Below, piece by piece: positions 53,150 through 64,000 of a stretch of DNA of 64,000 nucleotides; the stretch's first letter is position 1, and each line of letters begins with the position of its first letter. The notes under the pieces are model-generated. The model did no database searches. It was not told the origin of the DNA and saw only the letters and a program-made list of their open reading frames with translations. This DNA is from Owenia fusiformis. Lineage: Eukaryota; Annelida; Polychaeta; Sabellida; Oweniidae. The translations under genes and the position numbers were made by a program. The stretch is taken from contig CAIIXF020000009.1 in assembly GCA_903813345.2 (NCBI GenBank), forward strand, positions 10,534,030 to 10,598,029, written 5' to 3'.

Positions 53150-55084
53150 TCATTTATCACTATCTCCAGTTGGTGTTGCCGTCTCATTTTCCTCATTAAC
53201 AATGTCGCTTTTTTGTATATGTTCAAAACTCTCGTTAGAATCGCTGGAATCTGATTGGCTGTTGGGGTCGATGCCATTTGTTGTATCGTCAACTGGTTGA
53301 ATATCGAGGAATGTTTTGATGAGTCCTGCTGTTTTATTACATTCACTGAAACAAAATGGAGATGTTTAGAAGAACATCAAATATCAGCACCGATATAACT
53401 CTGAGGGATTCACCTATTATATTATACTTGAGGTGTATATTGCATATACCACTTGGCTTTGAGGGATGCACCATTAGAACTCTGAGGGATTAAATGATTT
53501 TATAACAAATTCATTGCATTTTTATTAATTCTAAATTAGAATCATAGGCATTGCTTTTATCAACAGATCTTATTGCCATTAATTCATATAATTATATGTC
53601 ATACATTAGGGACCCTGTCGCTAGGCATAGTCTTTCATTGGACCCCCCTATCAAGGTGTATAATAACAATGTCATGACAAGGCATTAACATGACAAAATG
53701 TCACCACCTAGTTGCTCACAATATTATTAGTTCAATCTGAAGTCAGATTTGAATTTCTGAGAACTCTATTGATGATTTTGAAAAAAATTAGTCAATTTGA
53801 AGCAAGTTGAAAAAATACCTTTTTGACCCTGAGAAGGTAATTGAAGGTCAAATCTTTCTTGACCTTGAAAATGTCATTGAAGGTCAAATCTATAGTCAGA
53901 TTTGAACTTTTGAGAACTTGTAGATGATTTTGAAAAAATTGGTCAATTTGAAGCAAGTTCAAAAAAGACCATTTTGACCTTTTTTGACCTTGAAAAGGAT
54001 ATGAAGGTCATATCTTTGATCTAAAGTCACATTTGAACTTCTGACAACTTGTCGATGATTTTGAAAAAATTGGTCAATTTGAAGCAAGTTGAAAAAATAC
54101 CTTTTTTGACCTTCAGAAGGTCTTTGAAGGTCACATCTTAAATGTAAAGTCAGATTTGAACTTCTGACAACTTGTAGATGGTTTTGAAAATATTGAAGTT
54201 AGTCTAAACAGTATTTGTTAAGTTATTGGAAGTTTTAAGACTTTGTTACAGATGCCAACCAGTGTTCGCGAGCCACCAACCGCCGATCGCCACTACAAAA
54301 AAACGGAGACCATAACAATATGTCACCACTTTTTGGTGGTGATATAACTTCTGGCCAAAACTGAAGTATGCAGTCATGTTAACTTGTATATGATTTTGAA
54401 AAAAATTGGTCAATTTGAAGCAAGTTCAAAAAATACCCTTTTGACCTTTTTTGACCTTGAAAAGGATATGAAAGTCATATCTTTAATCTAAAGTCACATT
54501 TATACTTCTGACAACTTGTCGATGATTTTGAAAAAAATTGGTCAATTTGAAGCAAGTTGAAAAAATACCTTTTTGACCTTTTTTGACCTTCAGAAGGTCA
54601 TTGAAGGTCACATCTTAAATGTAAAGTCAGATTTGAACTTCTGACAACTTGTAGATGGTTTTGAAAAAATTGAAGTTAGTTTAAACAGTATTTGTTAAGT
54701 TATTGGAAGTTTTAAGAATTTGTTACAGATGCCAACCAATGATCCCGAGCCACCAACCGCTGATCACTGCTACAAAAAACGAAGACCATAACAATATGTT
54801 ACCACTTTTAAGAGGTGATATAACTTCTGGCCAAAATTGAAGTATGCAGTCATCATGTTAATTTCCCTATCAATACAAAAATATTGTACCATTGTAAATT
54901 TTATTTTTATGCCCCATCCATTTAAACCTGTCTCACCTTAAATCATCTGTAGTTATAGACTCTATAATAGGGAGTTGATATCCAGAGATGAAATAGAGCA
55001 TGACTTGTCGACCAGCAGCTGGGCCATGCTTGATTTCTCCACTTGATACACGCACATCGATGATGTCACTGCTATGGCACACAA
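53150..55084 (-). CDS. Unidentified minus-strand gene, last two exons
   Basis: Exons 55084-54937 and 53345-53150, GT-AG and in phase (AG/T split Ser). First: VCHSSDIIDVRVSSGEIKHG, RQVMLYFISGYQLPIIESIT, TDDL. Second: SECNKTAGLIKTFLDIQPVD, then Asp/Ser/Asn/Glu-rich low complexity (SQSDSSDSNESFEH) to GDSDK and TGA at 53150. The alternative frame of exon 2 is longer but does not join in phase. Upstream exons were not found between 55.1 and 63.2 kb. I do not recognise the family. Confidence 0.6.
53395..53490. repeat. Outlying patch of the 22-bp minisatellite
   Basis: CTCTGAGGGATTCACC, CTTTGAGGGATGCACCATTA and ACTCTGAGGGA units about 4.7 kb from the main array, inside the intron of the unidentified gene. 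Confidence 0.75.
53698..54830. mobile_element. Helentron-like repeat with ~150-bp core units, two ends
   Basis: Left end ATGTCACCACCTAGTTGC; core units carry TTTGAACTTCTGACAACTTG, GGTCAATTTGAAGCAAGTT and GACCTTCAGAAGGTC. Two right ends: hairpin CACCACTTTTTGGTGGTG-ATATAA at 54332-54352 and the diverged TTAAGAGGTGATATAA near 54830. The layout and ends parallel the 36399-37880 element. Confidence 0.7.
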
Positions 55085-56394
55085 CTGAAAGTACACAAAT
55101 CACGAATGAGAGAAAAATAGTTTCATTTACAATGTAGTATCAGTTTAACCAAAAGTTGTGCCAAAATGGACATTTTATGGTTTGGCGGTTAGTTTTCACA
55201 TTTACATGAAGGCAGTTAATTATCCTTCTTATGTATAAAATCATGAAAATGACTGTATTAGCATTGCAAAAATGTCATTTGAATTTTCTTTTTGAAAATG
55301 TCCAATATTTCGTGATATAAAATTCTCAATTGGCTGGCGTGTCAGGAAACTTCCAAATGACCAAGGTCAGTTCATCGGCTCTAGAGCATATTTTTGAAAA
55401 ATGAGGAGAAAATGGACAGGAAATTACCAATAACTAGAGAATCGACAATTATATATATATATATATATATTTCTTTTATATATATATATTTCTTTTATAC
55501 AATTATATACCACAAACATCATAGCAACACAGGAAAATAATTTGAAAATGTTATTAAGACTATTTTATCATTATAAAGTTACATTAGCAGGCTGTTTATT
55601 TACTAATTTCCTAGTAGAAGATTATTTCCTATATAATTGAAAATGCGTATGATTATCAAAACTTCTTAATTAATCAACCATGTACTTCAAAATGGACATA
55701 TAAATATCAAAGAAACATGTCAAGTTTTATAATGGGGAAAATGGAGAAAAATTCTTGACTTGGAATTAACATGGAAGTAAAGAGGGGAGATATTGTAAAG
55801 TCCTTTTAGCTCATCAAATAAGCTACAAAACACTATCTCTTCAGAGCCCTATGTATCTTGCTCGTCAAATAATTTTACAAATGTTCACATACATTGGTAC
55901 ATTGTCTCTAATATTGAAATAGACTCCACCTCGGTGATGCTAACTTTTGCTTTCATTTCAAGTTCACTAGTTCAGAGATCAGACAGGTCTCACCCTATTA
56001 ACCCAACTTATCTCAAGTTTTCTCTCAAGTTACATGCTCAGAGGGCATTACTCCTGAACAACAAGTTCGTTTTACATCAGACCAACAAGCAAGCCTTGTA
56101 TCTCACTTTCAACAGTTTCAAATATTTGATTTATGAAATAATCAGTTTAAGTAAGGATAAACAATAAGTATACAACTATTTCAGTAGGCAAAGGCATAAA
56201 CAGAACGTTACCCCATTCATTTTATTTCACTGGTTTTATTTGTATCCTCCCCAATTTGGGTGGTTACAACATGTGAATACAGGCCATCCACAAAATACAT
56301 GCTCAATATATTTATAGTTTAAGATGTCTTAGATTTCAATTTTTTAAAAATATTATGTGGGGTTTATTTGGGAACTTAAAACAATTCCCTACAA
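55085..56394. other. AT-rich intron or intergenic DNA
   Basis: Contains an AT dinucleotide run at about 55450-55490. I see no exon that joins the 54937-55084 exon. Confidence 0.4.
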
Positions 56395-57310
56395 ATTAAG
56401 GCTTTGCATAAATAGACGGGTAGGAAGAAGGGGTTCCCATGCACCCAAAAGATGTATTTTTTTAATGCACATTTTTGTAATCCTAAAGGTCCATACTAAA
56501 GATTTTTGCATGTTCCCAGAATGAAATATTGTCCCATGGTATCCATTGGCGGCCATCTTGTCAGCCATCTTGAATTTTTGAAAGTGTTGATGTTAATCAT
56601 CTCAAAGTACAATAACTTCCACAGTTTTGAGAACTGAAAGCTGTAAGTGGTACCAAAATGAAGCTATTATAGTATCCTCTATTATAAGATGTAATAATTA
56701 TGCAAATAATCTCATTTGCATAAAATGTGACATCATTAATCGTAATTTTTGCTTCTTTACAACGGTATCGCACAATACCTTGCTGCCTGAGTGACCAGTC
56801 TTAGTCATCCATGAACATAAATGAATTTTAATATATAGGTACATCAATTTTGAACATATTTGCCATTGAAAGTTTTGGAAAAACATTGTCAGACACTATG
56901 TTCTAACACTTCACATGATTATGTTACTGAAAAGGGGCGTGGCACTCTTGAGAAAGAGTTGATGTTAATCATTTCAAAGTACAATAACTTCCACAGTTTT
57001 GAGAATTGAAAGCTGTAAGTGGTACCAAAATGGAGCTATTATAATATTCTTATCAAAATGCAATAATTATGCAAATTTTCCCATTTGCATAATATGTGAC
57101 AACCTCTATCATTTTTGGCTTTTTTCAATGGTAACGACCAATATCTCTCCCTCTGGGTAACAGTCTTGGATATTTATGAGCATTTATGATTTTGAATATA
57201 TAGGTACATTAATTTTGAACATATTTGCAATTGAAATTTTGGAAAAACTTTGGAAGAAATTAAGTGTTGACACTTCACACGATTATGTAACTGAAAGGGG
57301 GGGGGGGGGG
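56395..57310. repeat. Left arm of a ~900-bp inverted repeat
   Basis: Two tandem ~370-bp sub-units (TCAAAGTACAATAACTTCCA near 56603 and 56978) after GGTATCCATTGGCGGCCATC. Inverse copies lie at 60340-61235. It ends at a poly-G run (about 57298-57312). Confidence 0.85.
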
Positions 57311-57509
57311 GGTTGGCACTTCTTGTTCAAAATGTTAACTTCTAAACACTACTGTCAACTTCAAAGGCTGAAGCTGCTCTAGCAGAGTCATGTAGATAGA
57401 GCCCAATGTTGCTCATTGGTGAAATGTTGGCCAAATTTTGCATCTTGCATGCACTGTTTACAAGTACATGAAGTGTTCATTATGATAGTGTAATTCCAGT
57501 ATGACAGCA

Positions 57510-59350
57510 CAATACAAGTCAGGCTATTTTATTGTCACATATGCAAAAGTCGATCTGATGAGACATGTTAGAAGTGGTAGTGGTTAATAATGCCCAGATC
57601 AAAGAAACGCAAGATAGATATTGAAGATAGGCCCAGATCAAAGTATGGGCATCCTCAGCCTCAATCATGACGCCATCTGTATTGTCCATCAGTGGGAGCT
57701 GTAACCCAAATACTCTTATATGATTTAATGTATGTGTCATTCAGTTGCCATGCACTTGGGGCAGTTGGCCCCGATATATGAATTGAGTCAATGGCTTTAA
57801 GCCACTTGTCCAGGTCCCTTGAGACTTCAGCTATATTGTTCAAACCACACAAGGTTTTGTCATTGTTCTTCTCTAGACATTTGATTCTTTTATCTTGCAC
57901 TGTTGATATTTGCCTGCCCTTTATTTTGAACTGCATTGGAGAAAGCTTGCCATCAACCAAAACCATGCTTCTTGACCTGGTTGGTGTTTAACTTCATGCA
58001 AGTCCAGTTTGCCATTCTTTCCTAATTGAACCCATCTGGTACCCACTACTGAACTGGTCATAACTGTGATGTCATCCATGAAAGCTCTGTATGGTACGTG
58101 TTTTGTACCTTCATTTGCTTGTGGAACCTTACACTGCATGATCCCTGCCTTGAGCAGTAAGTTCATGGATGTTACGAAGAGAACTACTGATACAGTGCAG
58201 TCTGCCACTATGCCTTTCTCTGAACTCTGCTAATTAGTGGTAAAATTGCCAAATGTATTGTGCAACTTCAAGGAGTTTGTGTGTCCCATTGTCAGATTGA
58301 CTACATCTGTTGGTTTTGGTTCGTGAAAGTAAACTTGTACCTCTAGTATCAGTTGGTGAGGGACACTAGGTATGCCTTAGGTCCATCCGGCCAAACTACT
58401 GATTCTCTTTCTTGGCTTCCTTCACAAGTTGGCTTATTGCTGCTATATGCAGACACCCTTGATGTCTTTGGATACCACTTTTCTGAATGCTTGGCAAGCC
58501 AGTAGGAAATAACTGCGAGGCTTGACCATAATGGCCCAGAAGATCTTTCCCTCAGCATCCAATAATGATGTCTACCTGAACTGGTTCAGTCCCTCAAATT
58601 TTAGCTCCTTTGGAATGAAGCACCTTTCCGGCAAGGCCCAAGTCCTTGCTAAATTTTTCTTGTTCTGGATGCTTGTTAGCAATCGCCATAGATATATTTA
58701 CAGCTTACGGCAGTTCTTGTACACCCTGTATGTCACACCTGTTGGACCTGGGGCCAAGCCTTCCTGATGATTGTTCTTACCTCATCAAGCTTGAAATCTG
58801 ACTGGTCAAACAGTTTTGATGATAAATCTGGTGGGATGTCAATTGGAATATTACCTAATGGCACCTCTCGATCTGGGTCACTGTGTGCTGCCAAAGTATT
58901 TGCTTCTGCTTGATCCCGCGTACATGCCATACAGGCACACTTTGGTTCCCAAACAAGTTTGATGTGAGCCTATAGAGATTTTCAAAGAATGTCTTCCTGG
59001 TCCTACACTTTTCCTGAGTGTTTCTATCTTTGGAAGAAGAATCTTTGGATGACTAAGATGACGTAACCTCTTAAGGAACATCTGTTGGAGCTCTCTGATC
59101 TTTTTAACTTGCCAGTGATGAAACCGTCCACTAACACTGTGGGCTTCATCTCTCCTTACGAAGATAAGCTTTTGTCTTCTACTTGGCCCAACACAATGGT
59201 GTTTCACAGATGTTTCCTCCACTCCTTGTCCTCGCATCTGGGATGTAAATCGTTCTAACTTGGACAAGAGGAAGCATAGTGAAGAGGCTGGGCTCTGCAT
59301 CCCACTTCTATTGGTTGCATAACTGCATACCACCTTCTTGTCTTAGCCTC
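57510..59350 (-). pseudogene. Degenerate reverse transcriptase
   Basis: Minus-strand fragments in several frames, in the right order: an N-terminal region (about 59330-58880), a FKLDEVRTIIRKAWP segment (58730-58800), then SVVLFVTSMNLLLKAG and the RT catalytic motif YRAFMDDITVMTSSVVG (around 58050-58110), followed by GKLSPMQFKIKGRQI and VQDKRIKCLEK (57850-57960). FMDD stands in the usual YxDD position. Stops and frameshifts break it throughout. It belongs to a non-LTR-like RT class; exact clade not assigned. Confidence 0.75.
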
Positions 59351-60339
59351 ATCAAATAGGTCTTGGATTTTTAAGCTGATGAGATATTTTAGTCCGTTTC
59401 TGAAGGTACCGTGAGCTCATTGAAGGTGATGGTTCTACTGTGTTTTGACATCAGCACTGAGTTTCTGGAAGAGGTCAGTTGAGAGTCCAGTTGGATGTCT
59501 TGGATAAAACATTGGACTGAGGTAGAGGCTTAATACACATTATTATATAGCTTTAACAATTAAATACTGTGGGTACCCATTTCAGTTCATTGCCTACCCT
59601 AAAATGATATGGGGGTATGTGGTCATTCGTATCTGTATAGTACTTAGTCCAAAAGCGATACAGATCCAGATATCTTTGGCTGAAATTTAAATGTCTGCCA
59701 AACAGACCAACAAGAATTTCTGAACATGCTAGGAATAAGGAAAAAGTCAAAGCTATATTTTACATCCGAGGAGTTCACTGTATATAAACCTTGACAGGGG
59801 GTACCTCTTTTTTAACATTTGGTATGGCAATGGATCCAAATATTAGGCTCTGGAATGAGAATGCCTCCAAATTATGACTTTTGAGGTATGACAATGGTTG
59901 AATTTTTCTGCTTTGTGGTATACAAGAATGGTCATGGAGAATATGTTACCTCTCAATTGTGGTATGCGATTGGTCTAGTTTTTACAAATGTCCTTAATTT
60001 GAGGTTGTTTTGGATCATTTTCCTAAAAGTTCTGCCTTCTTCCAAGGGCTTTAGACATTTTACATTCCCTTGGTCTTATATTTTTGGGATATTTGGTATG
60101 GCATTTGTCCTATATTTGGACATTTGGTATAGCATTGGTCTTATATTTGGATATTTGGTATGGCTTTTGGGCATTATTTTGTTTGGTATGGGAACACATT
60201 GAAATTTAACAGATTGGTATGGGAACATAATGATATCTGAGGGCTCAGCCTAGAAATTCAGCCTATAGAATTGTGTATTCAGTGAACCCCTGGGTATTTT
60301 ACAGATGATACACTGACTATATAATAACATACAGATTTT

Positions 60340-61235
60340 CAAGTTCCACGCCCCTTTTCAGAACAATAATCATTTGAAAGGTCATACCTTAATTTCTGAC
60401 AATGTTTTTCTAAAACTTTCAATGCAAATATGTTCAAACTTTCAATTGCAAATATGTTCAAAATGAATGTATACATTTAATATCTTTTATATTCATGAGA
60501 GACCAAGACTGGTCACTCATCGGAAAAGGCAATATGCATTATCGTTGAAAAAGGGCAAAAATAATGATTGGTGATGTCATATTTTATGCAAATACGGTAA
60601 TTTACATAATTATTGTATCTTATAATGTAGGATATTGTGATACCTTCAGTTTGGTACCACTAACAGCTTTCAACTCTCAAAACTGTGGAAGTTATTGTAC
60701 TTTGAAATGATTAACATCAATTCTTTCACAGGAAGTGCCACGCCCCTTTTCAGTAACATAATCATGTGTCTGACAATGTTTTCCAAAACTTTCGATTGTA
60801 AATATGTTCAAAATTAATGTACCTATATATTTAAATTCATTTATGTTCATGAATGACTAAGACTGATCACTCAGGCGGAAAGGTATAATGTGATACCTTA
60901 GTAAAGAGGCGAGAATTACGATTGATGATGTCACACTTTATGCAAATGAAACAATTTGCACAATTATTGCATCTGATAATATAGGATACTATAATAGCTT
61001 CATTTTGGTACCACTTACAGCTTTCAATTCTCAAAACTGTGAACGTTTTGTACTTTGAGATAATTAACATCAACTCTTTCAAAAATTCAAGATGGCCGAC
61101 AAGATGGCCGCCAATGGATACCATGGGACAATATTTCATTCTGGGAACATGCAAAAATCTTTAGTATGGACCTTTAGGATTACAAAAATGTACATTAAAA
61201 AAATACATCTTTCGGGTGCATGGGGACCATACCTT
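60340..61235. repeat. Right arm of the ~900-bp inverted repeat
   Basis: Two sub-units in inverse orientation, followed by GATGGCCGCCAATGGATACC, GGGACAATATTTCATTCTGG and CTTTCGGGTGCATGGGGACC, matching the left arm's outer end in reverse. Confidence 0.85.
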
Positions 61236-61239
61236 CCTA

Positions 61240-61560
61240 CTAGACTAAAAAGACCTCCTACCTCATACCGAGTCCTACCAACGTATGTGGGACATGATAC
61301 AGTCTTTGAAGGGTTCAATTTTAGTTATTTATTCCCCTGGGGCGCCCTCCGGTCATTACACATAAAAATGCATCCATATGCCTTTATTTATGGATCTGTC
61401 ATCTGTCTAGTCATAAAATAAAGCCGGAATTGTAGAAATGTTAATAATTTGAGCTATTTTGAGATTTAATAATCTTTAAAATCGAACCCTTCAATGACTG
61501 TATCATGTTCCACATAGGTAGGTAGGTGGGTATGAGGTAGGAGGCTTTTTATACAAAGCC
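61240..61560. repeat. ~320-bp foldback adjoining the right arm
   Basis: CCTCCTACCTCATACC...GAAGGGTTCAATTTTA at 61250-61322 is inverted at 61483-61555 (AACCCTTCAATGACTGTATC ... GGTATGAGGTAGGAGG). Confidence 0.8.
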
Positions 61561-63100
61561 CCAAATTAATTCCCAAAACCCCTTCAGCCCCCTAGAAATT
61601 TGACACATTTTTCATTTGGTGCACTTCCAGTTATAAGAAATATACCAAGATGGCCAGGGCTGTTTTAATTTAGACATATTCAAAGATATTCAAAAAACAC
61701 TGAAAATGAGAACATGTATCTTGAATTAGGTAAGATTGGGAGGTGTCGGGAACATCTGACAGTGGCTAATGCTGTGGCATCAAATAATGTTTTCAAATTG
61801 AGAAACTGCCAAATATCGATACCACCATATAGACGGCAACATGTCCAATTTCCCAAAAATCACCAAATTAAGTAATGCCAAAGTAATGCCAAAATAAAGT
61901 GCTTCTTAGTTTAAACATTTTTGAAAGAATAAATTGTCCAGAGTATACAAAGCAGCTTGGTGTCTATCAACACTTCAACTGACAACATTTTTTGTAACCA
62001 CTCATTTATGTATGCAGTCATAGACTGTTGTAGTGCAGAGAGTAGCATTTAATAAGGCAGTGGATACCTCTAGTTTAATATAGAAAGTAAGTATTTCTTT
62101 GTAATTATTTTCATTTCACATGTATTACACATGGATATTACTAATATATATAATTAGCAAAAGTGTTTTATTATTATTAAAGATGGACTTTGAATGGGAA
62201 GAATACAATTCAAAGGAGCATGTAAATTATCACAAACAATTTCAGACGATCCTAACTTGCATATTGAATATTTTCTGACCATGAACATGTGTGTATCTTT
62301 TAGACCCATGTGTGATCTTCAAGAAAAGTGGATATAATGATGATTTAGTTAATCAGACCTAAGTGAAATTAAGGGGCAATGGCTAATCAAAATACTTTTT
62401 CAAAAATGTTGACCTAATTTTCACCAAAAATGCAACCTTTTATTATATTGTTGAATGCATAATTAGAATGTGTTTGGAGAAATGTTTGATTTTCTAAAAG
62501 GAAAAGTTGATTGCTCCAGGAACTTAAAAGATACTAAATTTGGATGACCACATTGAACTGAAACCAATGGATAGCATGAGATTTTTCAATGGAGAAATAA
62601 CATGGGGAACACTAATCTTAGAGTAATTCAGTTTTTCTTTCAAGAACAATTTGATACATCAAAATAAAGAATAGTAACACATTAAACATTGTAAAAATGA
62701 TTGCATTTTTGGTGTAAATGAGGTCAACATCTTTGAAAAAGTATGTCGATGGGTTGATTGCTTGTTAAATATCTCTAACTCCATTTGACTTTATTATTAT
62801 TGTATATAATTTTCTTAGTGAATGGATCTAAAAGATATACAGAGTCTTCATGGTCAGAAAATAGTCATGATCCAAGATATAACTGTCTGACATTGTTTGT
62901 GATAACCTACCTGAACCTTTTATAATGAACAAGTTTCGCAGGAAAAAATTGAAATTTCGGAACAATTATCATTTAGATTCTCAAGAGTAGACATCAAACA
63001 ATGTTTTAAATCATATAGAAATGGTTGAAAACTACATACTTGAAAAAATTGAAGGACAAAGTGGGAATTAAATGTTAGGTTTACACAGCAAGAGGTTTCA
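61561..63100. other. Intergenic DNA upstream of fibrinogen-like gene B
   Basis: AT-rich. A weak inverted relation exists between 62220-62460 and 62690-62890 (CATGAACATG.., TTTGATACATC), but I see no gene. Confidence 0.35.
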
Positions 63101-63273
63101 GTTGTTATCCTTTCAAAGGAAATTAGATGGAAATCGCTAATATTTCACATATAAAATTTGACAGCAATTCAGATGTGCTTTATTATCATTCAATTGCTAA
63201 TTAATTACTTTTGTTCAATTTATAAGCAAACAGAATCAGCTTCAGAGAGGAGACAGTCAAGAAGAATTCCAAC
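63101..63273 (+). promoter_or_regulatory. Promoter region of fibrinogen-like gene B, duplicated from gene A
   Basis: Matches the region 48727-48946 upstream of gene A (CAGTTGTTATCCT, AAGGAAATTAG, CAGAATCAGCTT, AGAGAGGAGACA), with indels. Conservation next to a duplicated gene supports a co-duplicated promoter and 5' UTR. Confidence 0.5.
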
Positions 63274-63830
63274 ATGGCGGTTCAGAGAAGAATCGCTTTT
63301 GTAACAATGGCTATATGTATGATGGTTGTCATAGGGACAAGTGCCCAAAGGTCAACAATACTAAAAGGCACTTGTGTTTTGGAACCAGAGAACACTGGAT
63401 CTGTGAGGACTCAAGTTCGAACAGATGGTATCTATATTTAAATGTTATTCAGGCTATACAGGGTGGGCCAAAAATATCTAGTTCATATTTTTCTTTTGCC
63501 ATGATTTTTTCAATTGGGCAAAGATTAAAAAAAAAAAATTTTGTTTTTTTGTTGGAGATGATCAATCCTGCAATTGTTCTACTTAAAAATAACTTAAATA
63601 TACATGTACATATTATTTTATATTATATTTCGATAAGAAAGGTTAACATATAATTTATCATCAACCTCTGACCCTATTATATTTTCCATTGAATGATTCA
63701 GGTAATACCACAAATAGCTTGGATATTGAGCATCTAGAAAACGCAATAGAAGAACTCAAAGCAAGAACAACAGCCCTAGAAGAAGCACTGTCCATTCAGG
63801 GGAATACAACAAAGACTGGCAATGTTAATG
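63274..63830 (+). CDS. Fibrinogen-like gene B, first two exons (cut by window end)
   Basis: Exon 1 63274-63427 (154 bp, as in gene A) encodes signal peptide MAVQRRIAFVTMAICMMVVI and ILKGTCVLEPE. Exon 2 63702-63830 (129 bp) lacks three codons relative to gene A but keeps the heptad helix LENAIEELKARTTALEEAL. The fibrinogen-like exon should lie beyond 64000. Sequence similarity to gene A extends about 170 bp upstream of the ATG, so the promoter was duplicated too. Confidence 0.85.
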
Positions 63831-64000
63831 GTAAGAACTCAAAATTTGCCTTGATTGTCGAATTTTGTACTCCTCTTATTTTGAGTTACTAACATATGGT
63901 GAAAAAAGTTTTAATGCCTACCACATGCGATTTTGTACTTAACACACAGTGATAATGAGATAAATTATAATCAAACTTTAAGAACAAAATTGCACGAATT

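Noticed and set aside
53104-53346. 80-aa minus-strand ORF (VIKQQDSSKHSSIFNQ)
   Set aside because: Its frame does not fit the acceptor phase from the upstream exon; the overlapping frame does.

Overview
This is AT-rich, intron-rich animal nuclear DNA. The coding content is split into many short GT-AG exons, so single-frame ORFs are mostly misleading. I rebuilt genes by joining exons whose reading phases agree. Two genes are identified with high confidence by protein-level conservation along their whole length: NPLOC4 (NPL4 homolog, ubiquitin/p97 cofactor; + strand, 15 exons, 632 aa) and WIPI2 (PROPPIN autophagy protein; - strand, 11 exons, 497 aa). The organism is a non-vertebrate animal, probably a lophotrochozoan such as a bivalve mollusc. 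That inference rests on secreted fibrinogen-like and PAN/Apple domain genes, a tRNA-derived SINE, and repeats that pair ~150-bp tandem cores with ACGG-type microsatellites, as recalled for bivalve pearl/Helentron elements. No search was possible, so the taxon is a guess.

Layout. 1-2.1 kb: repeats only (a foldback, a 181-bp tandem array, a minisatellite). 2.1-8.4 kb: minus-strand uncharacterised coiled-coil gene, eight phase-consistent exons. 8.4-8.7 kb: a 283-bp bidirectional promoter region. 8.7-24.7 kb: NPLOC4, with a nested two-domain PAN/Apple gene fragment in intron 3. 24.7-30.0 kb: tail-to-tail intergenic region with an inactivated mariner copy. 30.0-47.5 kb: WIPI2. 47.5-48.9 kb: WIPI2 promoter side plus a 22-bp minisatellite. 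48.9-51.2 kb: secreted fibrinogen-like gene A. 53.1-55.1 kb: last two exons of an unidentified minus-strand gene. 56.4-61.2 kb: a large inverted-arm structure around a degenerate reverse transcriptase. 63.3 kb to the end: fibrinogen-like gene B, a paralog of A cut by the window edge.

The most unusual feature is a repeated architectural pattern. Four different exons (NPLOC4 exons 9 and 12, WIPI2 exons 7 and 9) are each preceded by a tandem array. Each array unit consists of the 3' end of the upstream intron, with its splice acceptor, fused to the first part of that same exon, with no donor. Ten such exon heads precede NPLOC4 exon 12. In each case the intact exon is the last copy. The two WIPI2 arrays also share a TCCCATAATGCA-like motif just upstream of the acceptors. 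NPLOC4 acts with p97/UFD1 on ubiquitinated substrates and WIPI2 recruits ATG16L1 to PI3P membranes; their adjacency here is probably accidental.
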